In this document: positions 1 to 12,349 of the stretch, piece by piece
How the letters are laid out: each line of letters begins with the position of its first letter
Position numbering within the stretch: the first letter of the stretch is position 1
Source: Henriciella sp.
Lineage (GTDB): Bacteria; Pseudomonadota; Alphaproteobacteria; Caulobacterales; Hyphomonadaceae
DNA length: 44,825 nucleotides
Assembly (NCBI GenBank): GCA_002733705.1
Contig: NVWP01000040.1
Location: forward strand, 1-44,825
Direction of reading: 5' to 3'
Translations under genes and position numbers: made by a program
The notes under the pieces: generated by a model
Told to the model about the DNA's origin: nothing
The model's database searches: none
What the model saw: the letters and a program-made list of their open reading frames with translations, nothing else

Positions 1-3884
<3,884 letters not shown>

Positions 3885-3896
3885 TTGCAGTTGCAA

Positions 3897-3954
3897 AAGA
3901 CCCTATCGCAGCACGTCCCGTCCCAAACACTTGACGGGACGTGTGCAGGGTCTT
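3897..3954 (+). repeat. nested inverted repeat in rpoC-rpsL gap
   Basis: Directly visible: an outer 8-bp pair (AAGACCCT at 3897-3904 with AGGGTCTT at 3947-3954) encloses an inner 11-bp perfect pair (CACGTCCCGTC at 3912-3922 with GACGGGACGTG at 3933-3943). In RNA this makes a long stem with an asymmetric internal loop. No run of T follows, so it does not look like a standard intrinsic terminator. It sits 13 bases after the rpoC stop and may protect or process the rpoC 3' end, or control read-through into rpsL. Confidence 0.75.
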
Positions 3955-3959
3955 AACAC
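3931..3959 (+). promoter_or_regulatory. possible promoter of the str operon
   Basis: TTGACG (3931-3936) is followed after 17 bases by TAACAC (3954-3959), a fair match to a housekeeping sigma promoter. The -35 element lies in the loop and right arm of the nested inverted repeat, so RNA folding and promoter use would share the same bases. This leaves a leader of about 170 bases before rpsL. It is a motif match only, and the -10 is poor. Confidence 0.35.
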
Positions 3960-3993
3960 GCGCCGAACGCTGGCTGAGGCGATAGGTTTATCG

Positions 3994-4026
3994 CTTCCGG
4001 CAGGCCGAAGGGCTTCCGTCAGGCCG
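3994..4026 (+). repeat. tandem 19-base direct repeat in rpsL leader
   Basis: CTTCCGGCAGGCCG (3994-4007) and CTTCCGTCAGGCCG (4013-4026) match at 13 of 14 positions with a 19-base period. They are followed by a second repeated heptamer GGTCCGA and by GGCCCC/GGGGCC arms nearer to rpsL. The leader is therefore unusually repetitive. Function is unknown; ribosomal-protein leader regulation is one possibility. Confidence 0.6.
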
Positions 4027-4135
4027 GCATAGTACGGAATTGGTGGTCCGACCGGGTCAGGAATGGCCCCGTCGGGCTATCTTGGTTTGAACTGGTCCGA
4101 TGGGGCCAAGTTAGAAAGCAGTCAAAAAGGCCCTC

Positions 4136-4507
4136 ATGCCCACGATTCAACAGCTCATTCGCCATCCGCGCAAGCCAAAGCCTGCGCGCCAGAAAACCCC
4201 GGCCCTGAAAGGCAATCCGCAACGCCGCGGTGTCTGCACGCGGGTCTATACGACGACGCCAAAGAAGCCGAACTCCGCGCTTCGTAAGGTCGCGAAGGTC
4301 CGTCTGACGACCGGCTTTGAGTCGCTCTGCTATATTCCAGGCGAAGGTCACAACCTCCAGGAGCACTCCGTTGTGCTGATCCGTGGCGGTCGTGTGAAGG
4401 ACCTTCCCGGTGTGCGCTACCACATCCTGCGCGGCGTCCTCGATACCCAGGGCGTCAAGAACCGTAAGCAACGCCGCTCGCATTACGGCGTGAAGAAACC
4501 GAAATAA
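4136..4507 (+). CDS. rpsL: 30S ribosomal protein S12
   Basis: Small-subunit decoding-centre protein of 123 residues, the usual bacterial length. The core motif [14 protein letters not shown] and the [16 protein letters not shown] loop are intact. The lysines whose substitution gives streptomycin resistance are both lysine here, so the allele looks wild type. The Asp of the KDLPG loop, the site of methylthiolation by RimO in other bacteria, is present. A purine-rich AAAAAGG sequence lies a few bases upstream of the ATG. It is the first gene of the str operon, with rpsG 13 bases downstream. Confidence 0.98.
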   Translation: MPTIQQLIRHPRKPKPARQKTPALKGNPQRRGVCTRVYTTTPKKPNSALRKVAKVRLTTGFESLCYIPGEGHNLQEHSVVLIRGGRVKDLPGVRYHILRGVLDTQGVKNRKQRRSHYGVKKPK

Positions 4508-4520
4508 GGGTCGAGAGAAC

Positions 4521-4991
4521 ATGTCACGTCGTCACCGCGCCGAAAAACGCCAGGTTCTGCCTGATCCGAAGTTCAAGGACATCGTTATTTCGAAGTTCAT
4601 GAACCAGATCATGCTGGACGGTAAGAAATCCACCGCCGAGCGCATCGTCTATGGTGCCTTCGACCTTGTCGAGGAAAAGGCCAAGAAGGACCCGGTCGAG
4701 GTCTTTCACGCCGCGCTCGAAGCCATTTCGCCAGCTGTCGAAGTCCGTTCGCGCCGCGTTGGTGGTGCAACCTATCAGGTGCCGGTCGAAGTCCGTCCGG
4801 AGCGCCGTCAGGCCCTCGCGATCCGCTGGCTCGCTTCGGCTGCCAGCTCGCGGAATGAGAACACGATGCGTGAGCGTCTGGCCGGTGAGCTGCTCGACGC
4901 CTCGCAAGGCCGCGGCACGGCTGTGAAGAAGCGGGAAGATACCCACCGCATGGCCGAGGCCAACCGCGCCTTCTCCCACTACCGCTGGTAA
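4521..4991 (+). CDS. rpsG: 30S ribosomal protein S7
   Basis: Primary 16S rRNA-binding protein that nucleates assembly of the 30S head. It has 156 residues, the standard length. Recognised from the [10 protein letters not shown] start, the [19 protein letters not shown] segment and the [20 protein letters not shown] end. The start codon follows a GGGTCGAGAG stretch, and the gene lies 13 bases after rpsL, so the two are co-transcribed. In E. coli S7 represses translation at this junction. The short spacer here leaves little room for the same structure, so feedback control, if present, may act elsewhere. Confidence 0.98.
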   Translation: MSRRHRAEKRQVLPDPKFKDIVISKFMNQIMLDGKKSTAERIVYGAFDLVEEKAKKDPVEVFHAALEAISPAVEVRSRRVGGATYQVPVEVRPERRQALAIRWLASAASSRNENTMRERLAGELLDASQGRGTAVKKREDTHRMAEANRAFSHYRW

Positions 4992-5036
4992 CACATTCGA
5001 TCCGTTCCTCCCGGAACAAGACAAAAAGGTAATCCC

Positions 5037-7181
5037 ATGGCCCGCGAATACTCGTTGGAGCGCTATCGTAACTTTGGCATCATGGCCCACATTGATGCTG
5101 GCAAGACGACGACGACCGAGCGCATCCTGTTCTACACCGGCCGTTCCCACAAGATCGGCGAAGTCCATGATGGCGCTGCCACCATGGACTGGATGGAACA
5201 GGAGCAGGAGCGCGGCATCACGATTACGTCGGCTGCGACAACCACGTTCTGGTTCCGCACCGAAGATGGCAACACGCCGACCGGCCTCTATGGCGACACG
5301 CCTGAAGAAGCCAAGTTCCGCTTCAATATCATCGACACGCCTGGGCACGTCGACTTCACCATTGAGGTTGAGCGTTCGCTGGCCGTTCTCGACGGCGCTG
5401 TCTGTGTTCTGGACGCCAATGCCGGTGTCGAGCCGCAGACCGAAACCGTCTGGCGCCAGGCCGACCGCTACAAGGTTCCGCGCATCGTCTTCGTCAACAA
5501 GATGGACAAGACCGGCGCTGACTTCTTCAACTGCGTGAAGATGATCAAGGAACGCACGGGCGCGATCCCTGCACCTATCCAGCTTCCGATCGGTTCGGAA
5601 AACGAGCTGGAAGGCGCTGTGGATCTCGTCACCATGAAGGAATGGGTCTGGGAAGGCTCTGACCTTGGTGCATCATGGGTCGTTCGCGATGTTCGCGATA
5701 GCCTGAAAGCCAAAGCCGAAGAAATGCGCGCAGAGCTCGTCGAGCTGGCTGTGGAGCAAGACGAAGCGGCCATGGAAGCTTACCTCGAAGGCACCGAGCC
5801 AACCGAGTCCGAGCTCCGCGTTCTGATCCGTAAGGGCACGCTGTCCATGTCCTTCGTTCCGGTGCTCGCTGGTTCTGCGTTCAAGAACAAGGGCGTCCAG
5901 CCGATGCTGAACGCCGTGATCGACTATCTTCCAGGCCCGCTCGACGTGCCTGCCTATATGGGCTTCAAGCCGGGCGACGACGACGAAGTCCGCAATATTG
6001 CCCGTCATGCAGACGACAATGAGCCGTTCTCCGGTCTTGCCTTCAAGATCATGAACGACCCCTTTGTCGGTTCGCTGACCTTTGTGCGTATCTATTCCGG
6101 TACCGTCTCCAAGGGCGGCTCCATGCTGAACTCCACCAAGGGCAAGCAGGAGCGTATCGGGCGCATGATGATGATGCACTCGAACAACCGCGAGGAAATC
6201 GAGGAAGCCTTCGCTGGCGACATCATCGCGCTCGCCGGCCTCAAGGAAACCACGACGGGCGACACGCTCTGCGACAAGTCCGATCCGGTCGTTCTTGAGA
6301 CGATGACCTTCCCCGATCCGGTGATCGAGATCGCTGTTGAACCGAAATCGAAGGCCGACCAGGAGAAGATGTCCATCGGCCTGCAGCGTCTGGCTGCCGA
6401 GGACCCGTCCTTCCGCGTCGAGACCGATATCGAATCCGGCCAGACAATCATGAAAGGTATGGGCGAGCTTCACCTCGACATCCTGGTTGACCGTCTGAAG
6501 CGCGAATTCAAGGTCGAAGCTAACATCGGCCAGCCGCAGGTCGCCTATCGCGAAGCCATCGGCCGTCCGACCGAAATCACCTATACGCACAAGAAGCAGT
6601 CGGGTGGTTCGGGTCAGTTCGCCGAGGTCAAGATCCAGTTCGAGCCGCTCGAAGCCGGGTCCGGTTTCGTGTTCGAAAGCGCGATCGTTGGTGGCTCGGT
6701 GCCGAAGGAATACGTTCCGGGCGTTGAGAAAGGCCTCAACCAGGCCAAGGAAAACGGTCTTCTGGCCGGCTATCCTGTGACCGACTTCAAGGCGGTTCTC
6801 GTCGACGGCAAGTTCCACGATGTGGACTCCTCGGTTCTCGCCTTCGAAATCGCATCGCGCGCTGCTTTCCGCGAACTGCGCACCCAGGCTGACCCGAAGC
6901 TCATGGAGCCGATGATGAAGGTCGAGGTCGTGACGCCGGAAGAGTATATGGGCGATATCATTGGTGACCTGAACTCCCGTCGCGGCCAGATCCAGGGCTC
7001 GAACCCGCGCGGCAATGCCGTCGTGATCGGTGCCTTCGTGCCGCTGGTGAACATGTTCGGCTATGTCGGTAACCTGCGCGGCATGTCGCAGGGCCGGGCC
7101 CAGTTCACCATGGTCTTCGACCACTATGCCGAAGTCCCGAAAGCCGAAGCCCAGAAGATCGTTCAGGATCTCGCCGGCTGA
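5037..7181 (+). CDS. fusA: elongation factor G
   Basis: GTPase that translocates tRNA and mRNA on the ribosome and, with RRF, recycles ribosomes. It has 714 residues. The GTPase motifs are all present: AHIDAGKT (G1, residues 17-24), RGITI (G2, 59-63), DTPGHVDF (G3, from 100), NKMD (G4) and GSA (G5). Domains II-V follow, ending in the usual acidic/Ala tail. Residues about 73-96, between switch I and G3, hold roughly 12 more residues than E. coli EF-G and include an acidic GDTPEEAK stretch. An AAAAAGG ribosome-binding site precedes the ATG. It is the third gene of the str operon. Confidence 0.98.
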   Translation: MAREYSLERYRNFGIMAHIDAGKTTTTERILFYTGRSHKIGEVHDGAATMDWMEQEQERGITITSAATTTFWFRTEDGNTPTGLYGDTPEEAKFRFNIIDTPGHVDFTIEVERSLAVLDGAVCVLDANAGVEPQTETVWRQADRYKVPRIVFVNKMDKTGADFFNCVKMIKERTGAIPAPIQLPIGSENELEGAVDLVTMKEWVWEGSDLGASWVVRDVRDSLKAKAEEMRAELVELAVEQDEAAMEAYLEGTEPTESELRVLIRKGTLSMSFVPVLAGSAFKNKGVQPMLNAVIDYLPGPLDVPAYMGFKPGDDDEVRNIARHADDNEPFSGLAFKIMNDPFVGSLTFVRIYSGTVSKGGSMLNSTKGKQERIGRMMMMHSNNREEIEEAFAGDIIALAGLKETTTGDTLCDKSDPVVLETMTFPDPVIEIAVEPKSKADQEKMSIGLQRLAAEDPSFRVETDIESGQTIMKGMGELHLDILVDRLKREFKVEANIGQPQVAYREAIGRPTEITYTHKKQSGGSGQFAEVKIQFEPLEAGSGFVFESAIVGGSVPKEYVPGVEKGLNQAKENGLLAGYPVTDFKAVLVDGKFHDVDSSVLAFEIASRAAFRELRTQADPKLMEPMMKVEVVTPEEYMGDIIGDLNSRRGQIQGSNPRGNAVVIGAFVPLVNMFGYVGNLRGMSQGRAQFTMVFDHYAEVPKAEAQKIVQDLAG

Positions 7182-7194
7182 TAAACGAGACGTC

Positions 7195-7222
7195 CCGCAC
7201 CGGGCCTTGAGGTCCGGTGCGG
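7195..7222 (+). repeat. hairpin between fusA and tuf
   Basis: CCGCACCGG (7195-7203) pairs perfectly with CCGGTGCGG (7214-7222) across a 10-base loop. No T tract follows, so full termination is unlikely. It could be an RNA-processing or stabilising stem that lets tuf mRNA accumulate separately from the str transcript. Confidence 0.6.
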
Positions 7223-7267
7223 TGCATTCACATAACTGACTGACGTTGGAAATGAAGGAGAGGCCCG

Positions 7268-8458
7268 ATGGCCAAAGAGAAGTTTGCGCGGAACAAGCCG
7301 CACGTAAACATCGGCACGATCGGCCATGTTGACCATGGCAAGACGACGCTGACGGCAGCGATCACGCTGACGCTTGCGGAAGTCTACGGTGGTGCAGCGA
7401 AGTCCTATGCGGACATCGACAACGCGCCTGAAGAGAAGGCACGCGGGATCACCATCAACACCGCGCACGTCGAGTATGAGACGGACAAGCGCCACTATGC
7501 GCACGTCGACTGCCCGGGCCACGCTGACTATGTGAAGAACATGATCACGGGTGCGGCCCAGATGGACGGGGCGATCCTGGTTGTGAACGCAGCTGACGGC
7601 CCGATGCCGCAGACGCGCGAGCACATCCTTCTGGCCCGCCAGGTCGGTGTTCCGGCGCTGGTCGTGTTCCTCAACAAGGTCGACCAGGTCGATGATGAGG
7701 AGCTTCTGGAGCTGGTCGAGATGGAAGTTCGTGAGCTTCTGTCGTCCTATGACTTCCCGGGCGACGACATTCCGATCATTTCGGGTTCTGCGCTTGCAGC
7801 CGTTGAAGGCCGCGACGAAGAGATCGGCAAGAAGAAGATCCTCGAGCTGATGGAAGCGGTCGACGAGTACATCCCGACCCCTGAGCGTCCGCTGGACAAG
7901 CCGTTCCTGATGCCGGTGGAAGACGTGTTCTCGATTTCCGGCCGTGGTACGGTTGTGACGGGCCGCGTCGAGACGGGCGTCATCAAGGTTGGCGAGGAAG
8001 TCGAGATTGTCGGTATCCGCGACACGCAGAAGACGACGGTTACGGGCGTTGAGATGTTCCGCAAGCTGCTCGACCAGGGCCAGGCCGGCGACAATATCGG
8101 CGCGCTGATCCGCGGCATCGACCGTGAGGGCGTTGAGCGTGGCCAGGTCCTGTGTAAGCCGGGCTCGATCACGCCGCACACGACGTTCGAGGCAGAAGCC
8201 TACATCCTGACCAAGGAAGAGGGTGGCCGTCACACGCCATTCTTCACCAATTACCGTCCGCAGTTCTACTTCCGTACGACGGACGTGACCGGTGTTGTGA
8301 AGCTTCCGGCGGACAAGGAAATGGTTCTTCCGGGCGACAATGTGAAAATGGAAGTCGAGCTGATTGCGCCGATCGCCATGGACCAGGGTCTTCGCTTCGC
8401 GATCCGCGAAGGCGGCCGCACCGTCGGTGCAGGCGTCGTCTCCAGCGTCTCCAAGTAA
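7268..8458 (+). CDS. tuf: elongation factor Tu
   Basis: GTPase that delivers aminoacyl-tRNA to the ribosome. It has 396 residues, the typical length. Motifs GHVDHGKTT (G1), [12 protein letters not shown] (switch I), [12 protein letters not shown] (G3), NKVDQVDD (G4) and SGSALAA (G5) are intact, followed by the two beta-barrel domains ending in [15 protein letters not shown] strong GAAGGAG ribosome-binding site lies 9 bases before the ATG. A strong terminator follows, so the str operon ends here rather than running into the S10 operon. Many proteobacteria carry two tuf copies; whether a second exists cannot be seen. Confidence 0.98.
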   Translation: MAKEKFARNKPHVNIGTIGHVDHGKTTLTAAITLTLAEVYGGAAKSYADIDNAPEEKARGITINTAHVEYETDKRHYAHVDCPGHADYVKNMITGAAQMDGAILVVNAADGPMPQTREHILLARQVGVPALVVFLNKVDQVDDEELLELVEMEVRELLSSYDFPGDDIPIISGSALAAVEGRDEEIGKKKILELMEAVDEYIPTPERPLDKPFLMPVEDVFSISGRGTVVTGRVETGVIKVGEEVEIVGIRDTQKTTVTGVEMFRKLLDQGQAGDNIGALIRGIDREGVERGQVLCKPGSITPHTTFEAEAYILTKEEGGRHTPFFTNYRPQFYFRTTDVTGVVKLPADKEMVLPGDNVKMEVELIAPIAMDQGLRFAIREGGRTVGAGVVSSVSK

Positions 8459-8493
8459 GAGCCGCCCGCCCCAGACGGGGTGAGAGACAGATC

Positions 8494-8525
8494 AAAGGGC
8501 CGTCCCAGCAGGGCGGCCCTTTTTT
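8494..8525 (+). terminator. intrinsic terminator of the str operon
   Basis: AAAGGGCCG (8494-8502) pairs with CGGCCCTTT (8514-8522) and runs into a T tract ending at 8525. It lies 36 bases after the tuf stop: a textbook Rho-independent terminator. Confidence 0.9.
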
Positions 8526-8629
8526 ATGTGGGCGTGATCTGGAAGGCTGCGCACGTACAGGCGGCCTTGGCGGCATCGGCGCCTCTGAACCAATTGCGGG
8601 CAATATGCAGGAGAGCCGGTTCTGCCCTG

Positions 8630-8658
8630 TTGCACTTGCCCGCCTGATCAGGCATTAC
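8630..8658 (+). promoter_or_regulatory. likely promoter of tRNA-Trp
   Basis: TTGCAC (8630-8635) and CATTAC (8653-8658) are separated by 17 bases, and the -10 ends 14 bases before the tRNA. Position and spacing fit a housekeeping promoter, and the terminator upstream makes a separate promoter necessary. Motif match only. Confidence 0.45.
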
Positions 8659-8672
8659 ACCGCTTCGCCTGA

Positions 8673-8748
8673 GCGGGTATAGCTCAGCTGGTAGAGCGAC
8701 GGTCTCCAAAACCGTAGGTCCTGGGTTCAAGTCCTAGTGCCCGTGCCA
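8673..8748 (+). tRNA. trnW: tRNA-Trp (CCA)
   Basis: A 76-base cloverleaf. The acceptor arm GCGGGTA pairs with TGCCCGT (first pair G-U), the D arm is GCTC...GAGC, the anticodon arm ACGGT/ACCGT holds loop CTCCAAA with anticodon CCA, and the T arm carries TTCAAGT. The 3' CCA is encoded. In many alphaproteobacteria this tRNA precedes secE-nusG. Here it is followed by a copper-resistance locus. Confidence 0.95.
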
Positions 8749-8831
8749 GGCGGATTTCCCTTAGACTGCGATTGATCGCGTGAGCGTTTGCCACATTGCG
8801 CCGGGGCGAAGTTGCACTAATTTCAGACGCA

Positions 8832-9263
8832 ATGTTCCAGCCGCTTCGCCTCTTGATGACAAGCCTGCTCGCCATTCTGGTGAGTGCGGGTCTGATTGGC
8901 TGCGCAGTCTTCTCTGCGGATGCCGCGACCGCGCCGGCAGGGCCAGCGCCTGCGATCTTCGTCCATGGCGGGCATGCAGAACACGACATGCATTCCATGC
9001 ATGACAGCGTGCCGATGCCTGCCCATGATCATGGCAGCGAGACCTGCGACGGATGCGGCTGGTCGCTACTGAACCGGGTTTCCATATCTCCCGACAGCGC
9101 GCCGCTTCTGCAGAAGCCGCCGGTGCCGGTTTTCTCGCTGCCGGTTCCGGTGCCACATGGGGACCTTCCAGCACTGGCCGCGCACGCGGTATGGCCGCCT
9201 GGCGATGAGCCGCCCATACGGCCCCAGACCCTGACCCACCAGAAAATCAGCCTCCTCATCTGA
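8832..9263 (+). CDS. small exported His/Met/Cys-rich protein of copper locus
   Basis: I do not recognise a named family. The predicted protein has 143 residues from the ATG at 8832; a start 36 bases further upstream is possible. The N-terminus has a hydrophobic stretch (residues about 7-23) ending in LIGC at residue 24, which fits a lipobox. An alternative signal-peptidase I site follows shortly after. Next come a His/Met cluster (HGGHAEHDMHSMHD and PAHDHG) and a CDGCGW motif, all plausible copper ligands. The remainder is Pro-rich. Its place 78 bases before copA and its metal-ligand content suggest a periplasmic or membrane-anchored copper-binding accessory. This role is inferred. Confidence 0.6.
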   Translation: MFQPLRLLMTSLLAILVSAGLIGCAVFSADAATAPAGPAPAIFVHGGHAEHDMHSMHDSVPMPAHDHGSETCDGCGWSLLNRVSISPDSAPLLQKPPVPVFSLPVPVPHGDLPALAAHAVWPPGDEPPIRPQTLTHQKISLLI

Positions 9264-9279
9264 TCCTTCGCGGACCTTT

Positions 9280-9307
9280 GGGCGCCTGGCGCCCTGAGAC
9301 GTTTTTT
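9280..9307 (+). terminator. weak terminator-like hairpin before copA
   Basis: GGGCGC (9280-9285) and GCGCCC (9289-9294) form a tight GC stem. Seven bases later a run of six T occurs (9302-9307). The gap between stem and T run makes it a poor terminator. It could attenuate read-through from the small upstream gene into copA. Confidence 0.3.
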
Positions 9308-9341
9308 CCGTTAAAGATCATGATGAAAGACTGAATTTCCG

Positions 9342-11369
9342 ATGTTCAACAGACGATCATTTCTGGGCGCCGCGCTCGGCTCCGGCGCAGCCCTTGGCAG
9401 CGCAAGCCTGCTGCCGGCCTGGGCCCGGAGCGCCGCGCATGGAAACCTTGGCCTCACAACGCTGAGCGGCAACACATTCAACCTCGATATTGGCGAGTTT
9501 GCTGTCCGTATTGGTGGAAAAATGGGCCATGCCGTGGGCGTGAATGGCACGCTTCCAGCGCCGCTTATCAGGTTTCGCGAAGGTGAGGAGGTGACGCTCA
9601 ACGTCACCAACCGCCTCAGAGCCGATACGAGCATTCACTGGCACGGGCTTCTCGTGCCCTTCCATATGGACGGCGTACCGGGCGTGTCCTTTCCGGGCAT
9701 CACGCCGGGCGAGACATTCCAGTACAGATTCGCCGTGCCCCAGTCTGGCACCTACTGGTACCATTCCCATTCCGGCCTGCAGGAGCAGCAGGGCCATTAC
9801 GGCCCGCTCATCATTGATCCGGCAGGCGAAGACCCGGTCGAATATGACCGTGAATATGTGATGGTGCTGTCGGACTGGAGCTTTGAGCATCCACATCGCA
9901 TCTTCGAAAAGCTGAAAGCCTCTTCCGAGACCTATAATTTCAATCAGCGCACGCTGGGCGATTTTGCAGAAGATGCGAGCGAGGAGGGGTTCGGCAAGGC
10001 CCTGTCAGAACGCGCCATGTGGGGCCGGATGCGGATGAGTCCGCGCGACCTCGCCGATGTGACGGGTGCGACCTACACCTATCTCATCAACGGACATTCC
10101 ACCTTCGACAACTGGAACGGTGTCTTCGAGCCGGGCGAGCGTGTGCGCCTGCGGATCATCAATGCCTCTGCCATGACGCTGTTCAATGTCCGTCTGCCGG
10201 GCCTGCCCATGACTGTGGTGGCGGCTGATGGTCTGAACGTCCAGCCGGTGGAAACCGACGAATTCCAGATCGGTGTGGCCGAAACCTATGACGTCATTAT
10301 CCAGCCGGAAGAAGCCAGGCCCTATGCCTTCGTAGCCGAGTCCATCGACCGCTCCGGCCAGGCTGTGGCGACATTCGGGCCGCGCGCCGGCATGCGGGCG
10401 GAGGCGCCGGCCCTGCGGCCTGTGCCGACCCTGACCATGAAGGATATGGCCATGGATCATGGCAGTCACGGCATGGCGGGAATGGCCTATGAGCCGGGCG
10501 GCAAGACAGCCAGCGCCCATGAAGGCCACGACATGTCCGGCATGGATCATAGCGGTCATGACATGGCGGCCGGCGGGCATGCTGGCCACGATATGCCCGG
10601 CATGTCGCATGAGGGCCACCAAATGGCGGGCAAGAGCGATGACATGGCGACCATGGCGGCAACGGATGGCGGCAGGCAGCTTCATGATCACCCGGATGGT
10701 CCGGGGGTCGCCAATACGGCAATGATGCCGGTCAGCCGCCTGGACGAACCCGGTATCGGACTTGATGAGGTCGACCACCGCGTCCTCACCTATGCCGACC
10801 TTCGCGCGCTGGATGCCAATCTCGATACACGACCGCCGGAGCGGGAGCTTCAGATCCACCTCACCTCAAACATGCACCGCTATATGTGGTCGTTTAACGG
10901 GGTGAAGTTCTCTGAGGTCACCGAATCGATCCGGCTCAATGAGGGTGAGCGCGTGCGCTTCATCCTGGTGAATGACACGATGATGCCACACCCCATCCAC
11001 CTGCATGGCATGTTCTTCGAACTGGAGAATGGGGCAGGGGACTATCGCCCGCGCAAGCACACGGTTGTCGTGAAGCCGGGGGAGAAGGTCGCCTTCGACG
11101 TCTCTTCAGAACATATCGGCGACTGGGCCTTTCACTGTCACCTTCTCTACCACATGCATGCCGGGATGATGAATGTCGTCTCGGTCATTCCCAAGGACCC
11201 TAATGCGGTGCTGACGCCGGCCTCGCACGATCCCGAGCATGATGGCGGCGCTGCCAGCCACCATCAGATGGACCATGAGGGGCATCAGGGCATGGATCAT
11301 GACAGCGGCAAGAACGGCATGTCGCATGACGGCCATCAGATGCATCACAAGCATGGAGGCGACCAATGA
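9342..11369 (+). CDS. copA: CopA/PcoA-type multicopper oxidase
   Basis: Periplasmic multicopper oxidase of the CopA copper-resistance family, thought to oxidise or sequester Cu(I). It has 675 residues. The Tat signal NRRSFLGAALGSGAAL lies at residues 3-18. The copper sites are complete: HWH (99-101), HSH (141-143), HPIHLHG (550-556), and HCHLLYHMHAGM (598-609), which supplies the type-1 ligands C599, H604 and probably M609. Between cupredoxin domains, residues about 367-437 form a long Met/His-rich tract with repeated GHDM and GMDH units. A second His/Met-rich tail fills the last 45 residues. copB overlaps its stop codon by four bases, so the two are translationally coupled. Only a weak ribosome-binding site is seen. 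Confidence 0.95.
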   Translation: MFNRRSFLGAALGSGAALGSASLLPAWARSAAHGNLGLTTLSGNTFNLDIGEFAVRIGGKMGHAVGVNGTLPAPLIRFREGEEVTLNVTNRLRADTSIHWHGLLVPFHMDGVPGVSFPGITPGETFQYRFAVPQSGTYWYHSHSGLQEQQGHYGPLIIDPAGEDPVEYDREYVMVLSDWSFEHPHRIFEKLKASSETYNFNQRTLGDFAEDASEEGFGKALSERAMWGRMRMSPRDLADVTGATYTYLINGHSTFDNWNGVFEPGERVRLRIINASAMTLFNVRLPGLPMTVVAADGLNVQPVETDEFQIGVAETYDVIIQPEEARPYAFVAESIDRSGQAVATFGPRAGMRAEAPALRPVPTLTMKDMAMDHGSHGMAGMAYEPGGKTASAHEGHDMSGMDHSGHDMAAGGHAGHDMPGMSHEGHQMAGKSDDMATMAATDGGRQLHDHPDGPGVANTAMMPVSRLDEPGIGLDEVDHRVLTYADLRALDANLDTRPPERELQIHLTSNMHRYMWSFNGVKFSEVTESIRLNEGERVRFILVNDTMMPHPIHLHGMFFELENGAGDYRPRKHTVVVKPGEKVAFDVSSEHIGDWAFHCHLLYHMHAGMMNVVSVIPKDPNAVLTPASHDPEHDGGAASHHQMDHEGHQGMDHDSGKNGMSHDGHQMHHKHGGDQ

Positions 11370-12166
11370 GAAAGGTCACGATTATCCGGGCGGGTCTCAC
11401 TGGTCTGGTGACGCTGGCGGCCTCCGGGCCAGCGCTTGCGCAGGAGGGCGGTGAGCCCTGGGGGCAGGCGGACGAGATCTGGGGCGAGGCCGAAATGGCC
11501 GAAGCCCGCGAACAGGTGCTGGCCAGTCATGGCGATTTGCGCACCAGCTATTTCCAGGCCGAACGATTCGAGCTTCAGGCCCTCGACGATGAGGATGTCC
11601 TTGTTTTCGATGGCAATGCCTGGTTTGGCGGCGACATCAACAAGCTCTGGCTGAAGAGTGAACTGGAATACCTGCCCGATGAGGGGGAATTTGAGGAGGC
11701 TGAAGTCCAGGCGCTATGGTCGCGGGCGATCTCGCCCTATTTCGACCTTCAGGCCGGGATCCGGCAGGATTTCGAACCCCGGGGGCGCACACATGCCGTT
11801 CTGGGCGTGCAGGGCCTTGCCCCCTATCTGTTTGAGCTTGATGCCGCCGCTTTCCTGTCGGCCGATGGCGATCTCACCTCGCGCATCGAGACCGAATATG
11901 AGCTTCTGCTGACGCAGCGCCTTATCCTGCAACCGCGTGCCGAGATCGAGCTGGCCGCGCAGGATATCCCTGAGCTTGAGACAGGGGCAGGTCTTGTGTC
12001 GCTCAATGCCGGGCTTCGCCTTCGCTATGAGATCAAGCGGGAATTCGCGCCTTATATCGGCGTCGAATATCAGCGCAGTTTCGGTGATACCGCAGACTAT
12101 ATCGAGGCCGCAGGCGGCGACGCCGAGGGCACCGCCCTGCTCATCGGTATAAGGGCCTGGTATTAG
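11366..12166 (+). CDS. copB: CopB-type copper-resistance outer-membrane protein
   Basis: Beta-barrel partner of CopA, thought to lie in the outer membrane. It has 266 residues. A Sec signal peptide occupies residues about 1-25 (ending ALAQ). The conserved CopB core runs from the DGNAWFGGDINKLWLKSE region to a terminal GTALLIGIRAWY strand ending in an aromatic residue, as expected for an outer-membrane barrel. Alternating hydrophobic strands are visible throughout. Unlike many CopB proteins there is no Met/His-rich N-terminal region, only a Glu/Trp-rich linker; that metal-binding content is in CopA instead. The start codon overlaps the copA stop (ATGA). Confidence 0.92.
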   Translation: MRKVTIIRAGLTGLVTLAASGPALAQEGGEPWGQADEIWGEAEMAEAREQVLASHGDLRTSYFQAERFELQALDDEDVLVFDGNAWFGGDINKLWLKSELEYLPDEGEFEEAEVQALWSRAISPYFDLQAGIRQDFEPRGRTHAVLGVQGLAPYLFELDAAAFLSADGDLTSRIETEYELLLTQRLILQPRAEIELAAQDIPELETGAGLVSLNAGLRLRYEIKREFAPYIGVEYQRSFGDTADYIEAAGGDAEGTALLIGIRAWY

Positions 12167-12178
12167 GCGGTTTGTGTC

Positions 12179-12229
12179 CGCCAGCCTGTTTCTGCCCGTA
12201 AACTGTCTTGCGGATGAGACAGGCTGGCG
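12179..12229 (+). repeat. 11-bp inverted repeat with alternative inner hairpin
   Basis: CGCCAGCCTGT (12179-12189) pairs perfectly with ACAGGCTGGCG (12219-12229) around a 29-base loop. Within it, CTGTCT (12203-12208) can pair with AGACAG (12217-12222), which uses part of the outer right arm. The two folds therefore exclude each other. There is no T tract. The element lies 13 bases after copB and 120 bases before acs. Confidence 0.65.
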
Positions 12230-12349
12230 CGCGCTTGTTCGTGCAGGCGGGGTTCACATTGCAGGCGCGAGCGCTCATGTTTAGCCAGAACGTGGGGCGC
12301 TCGACGCAGCGCCTGTAAAGAACCAGACAAAAGGGAGCCCGCACCGACC

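Noticed and set aside
4136-4507. Streptomycin-resistance substitution in S12
   Set aside because: The key lysines in PKKPNS and RVKDLPG are unchanged.
5673-7124. Long open frame antisense to fusA (about 480 codons)
   Set aside because: It mirrors the codon bias of fusA in GC-rich DNA, matches no family and lies wholly under a certain gene.
7163-8233. Long open frame antisense to tuf
   Set aside because: Composition artefact of a highly biased gene; no ribosome-binding site and His/Arg/Asp-rich nonsense sequence.
8673-9300. Genomic-island insertion at tRNA-Trp
   Set aside because: No integrase, no duplicated tRNA 3' end and no shift in base composition was noticed.
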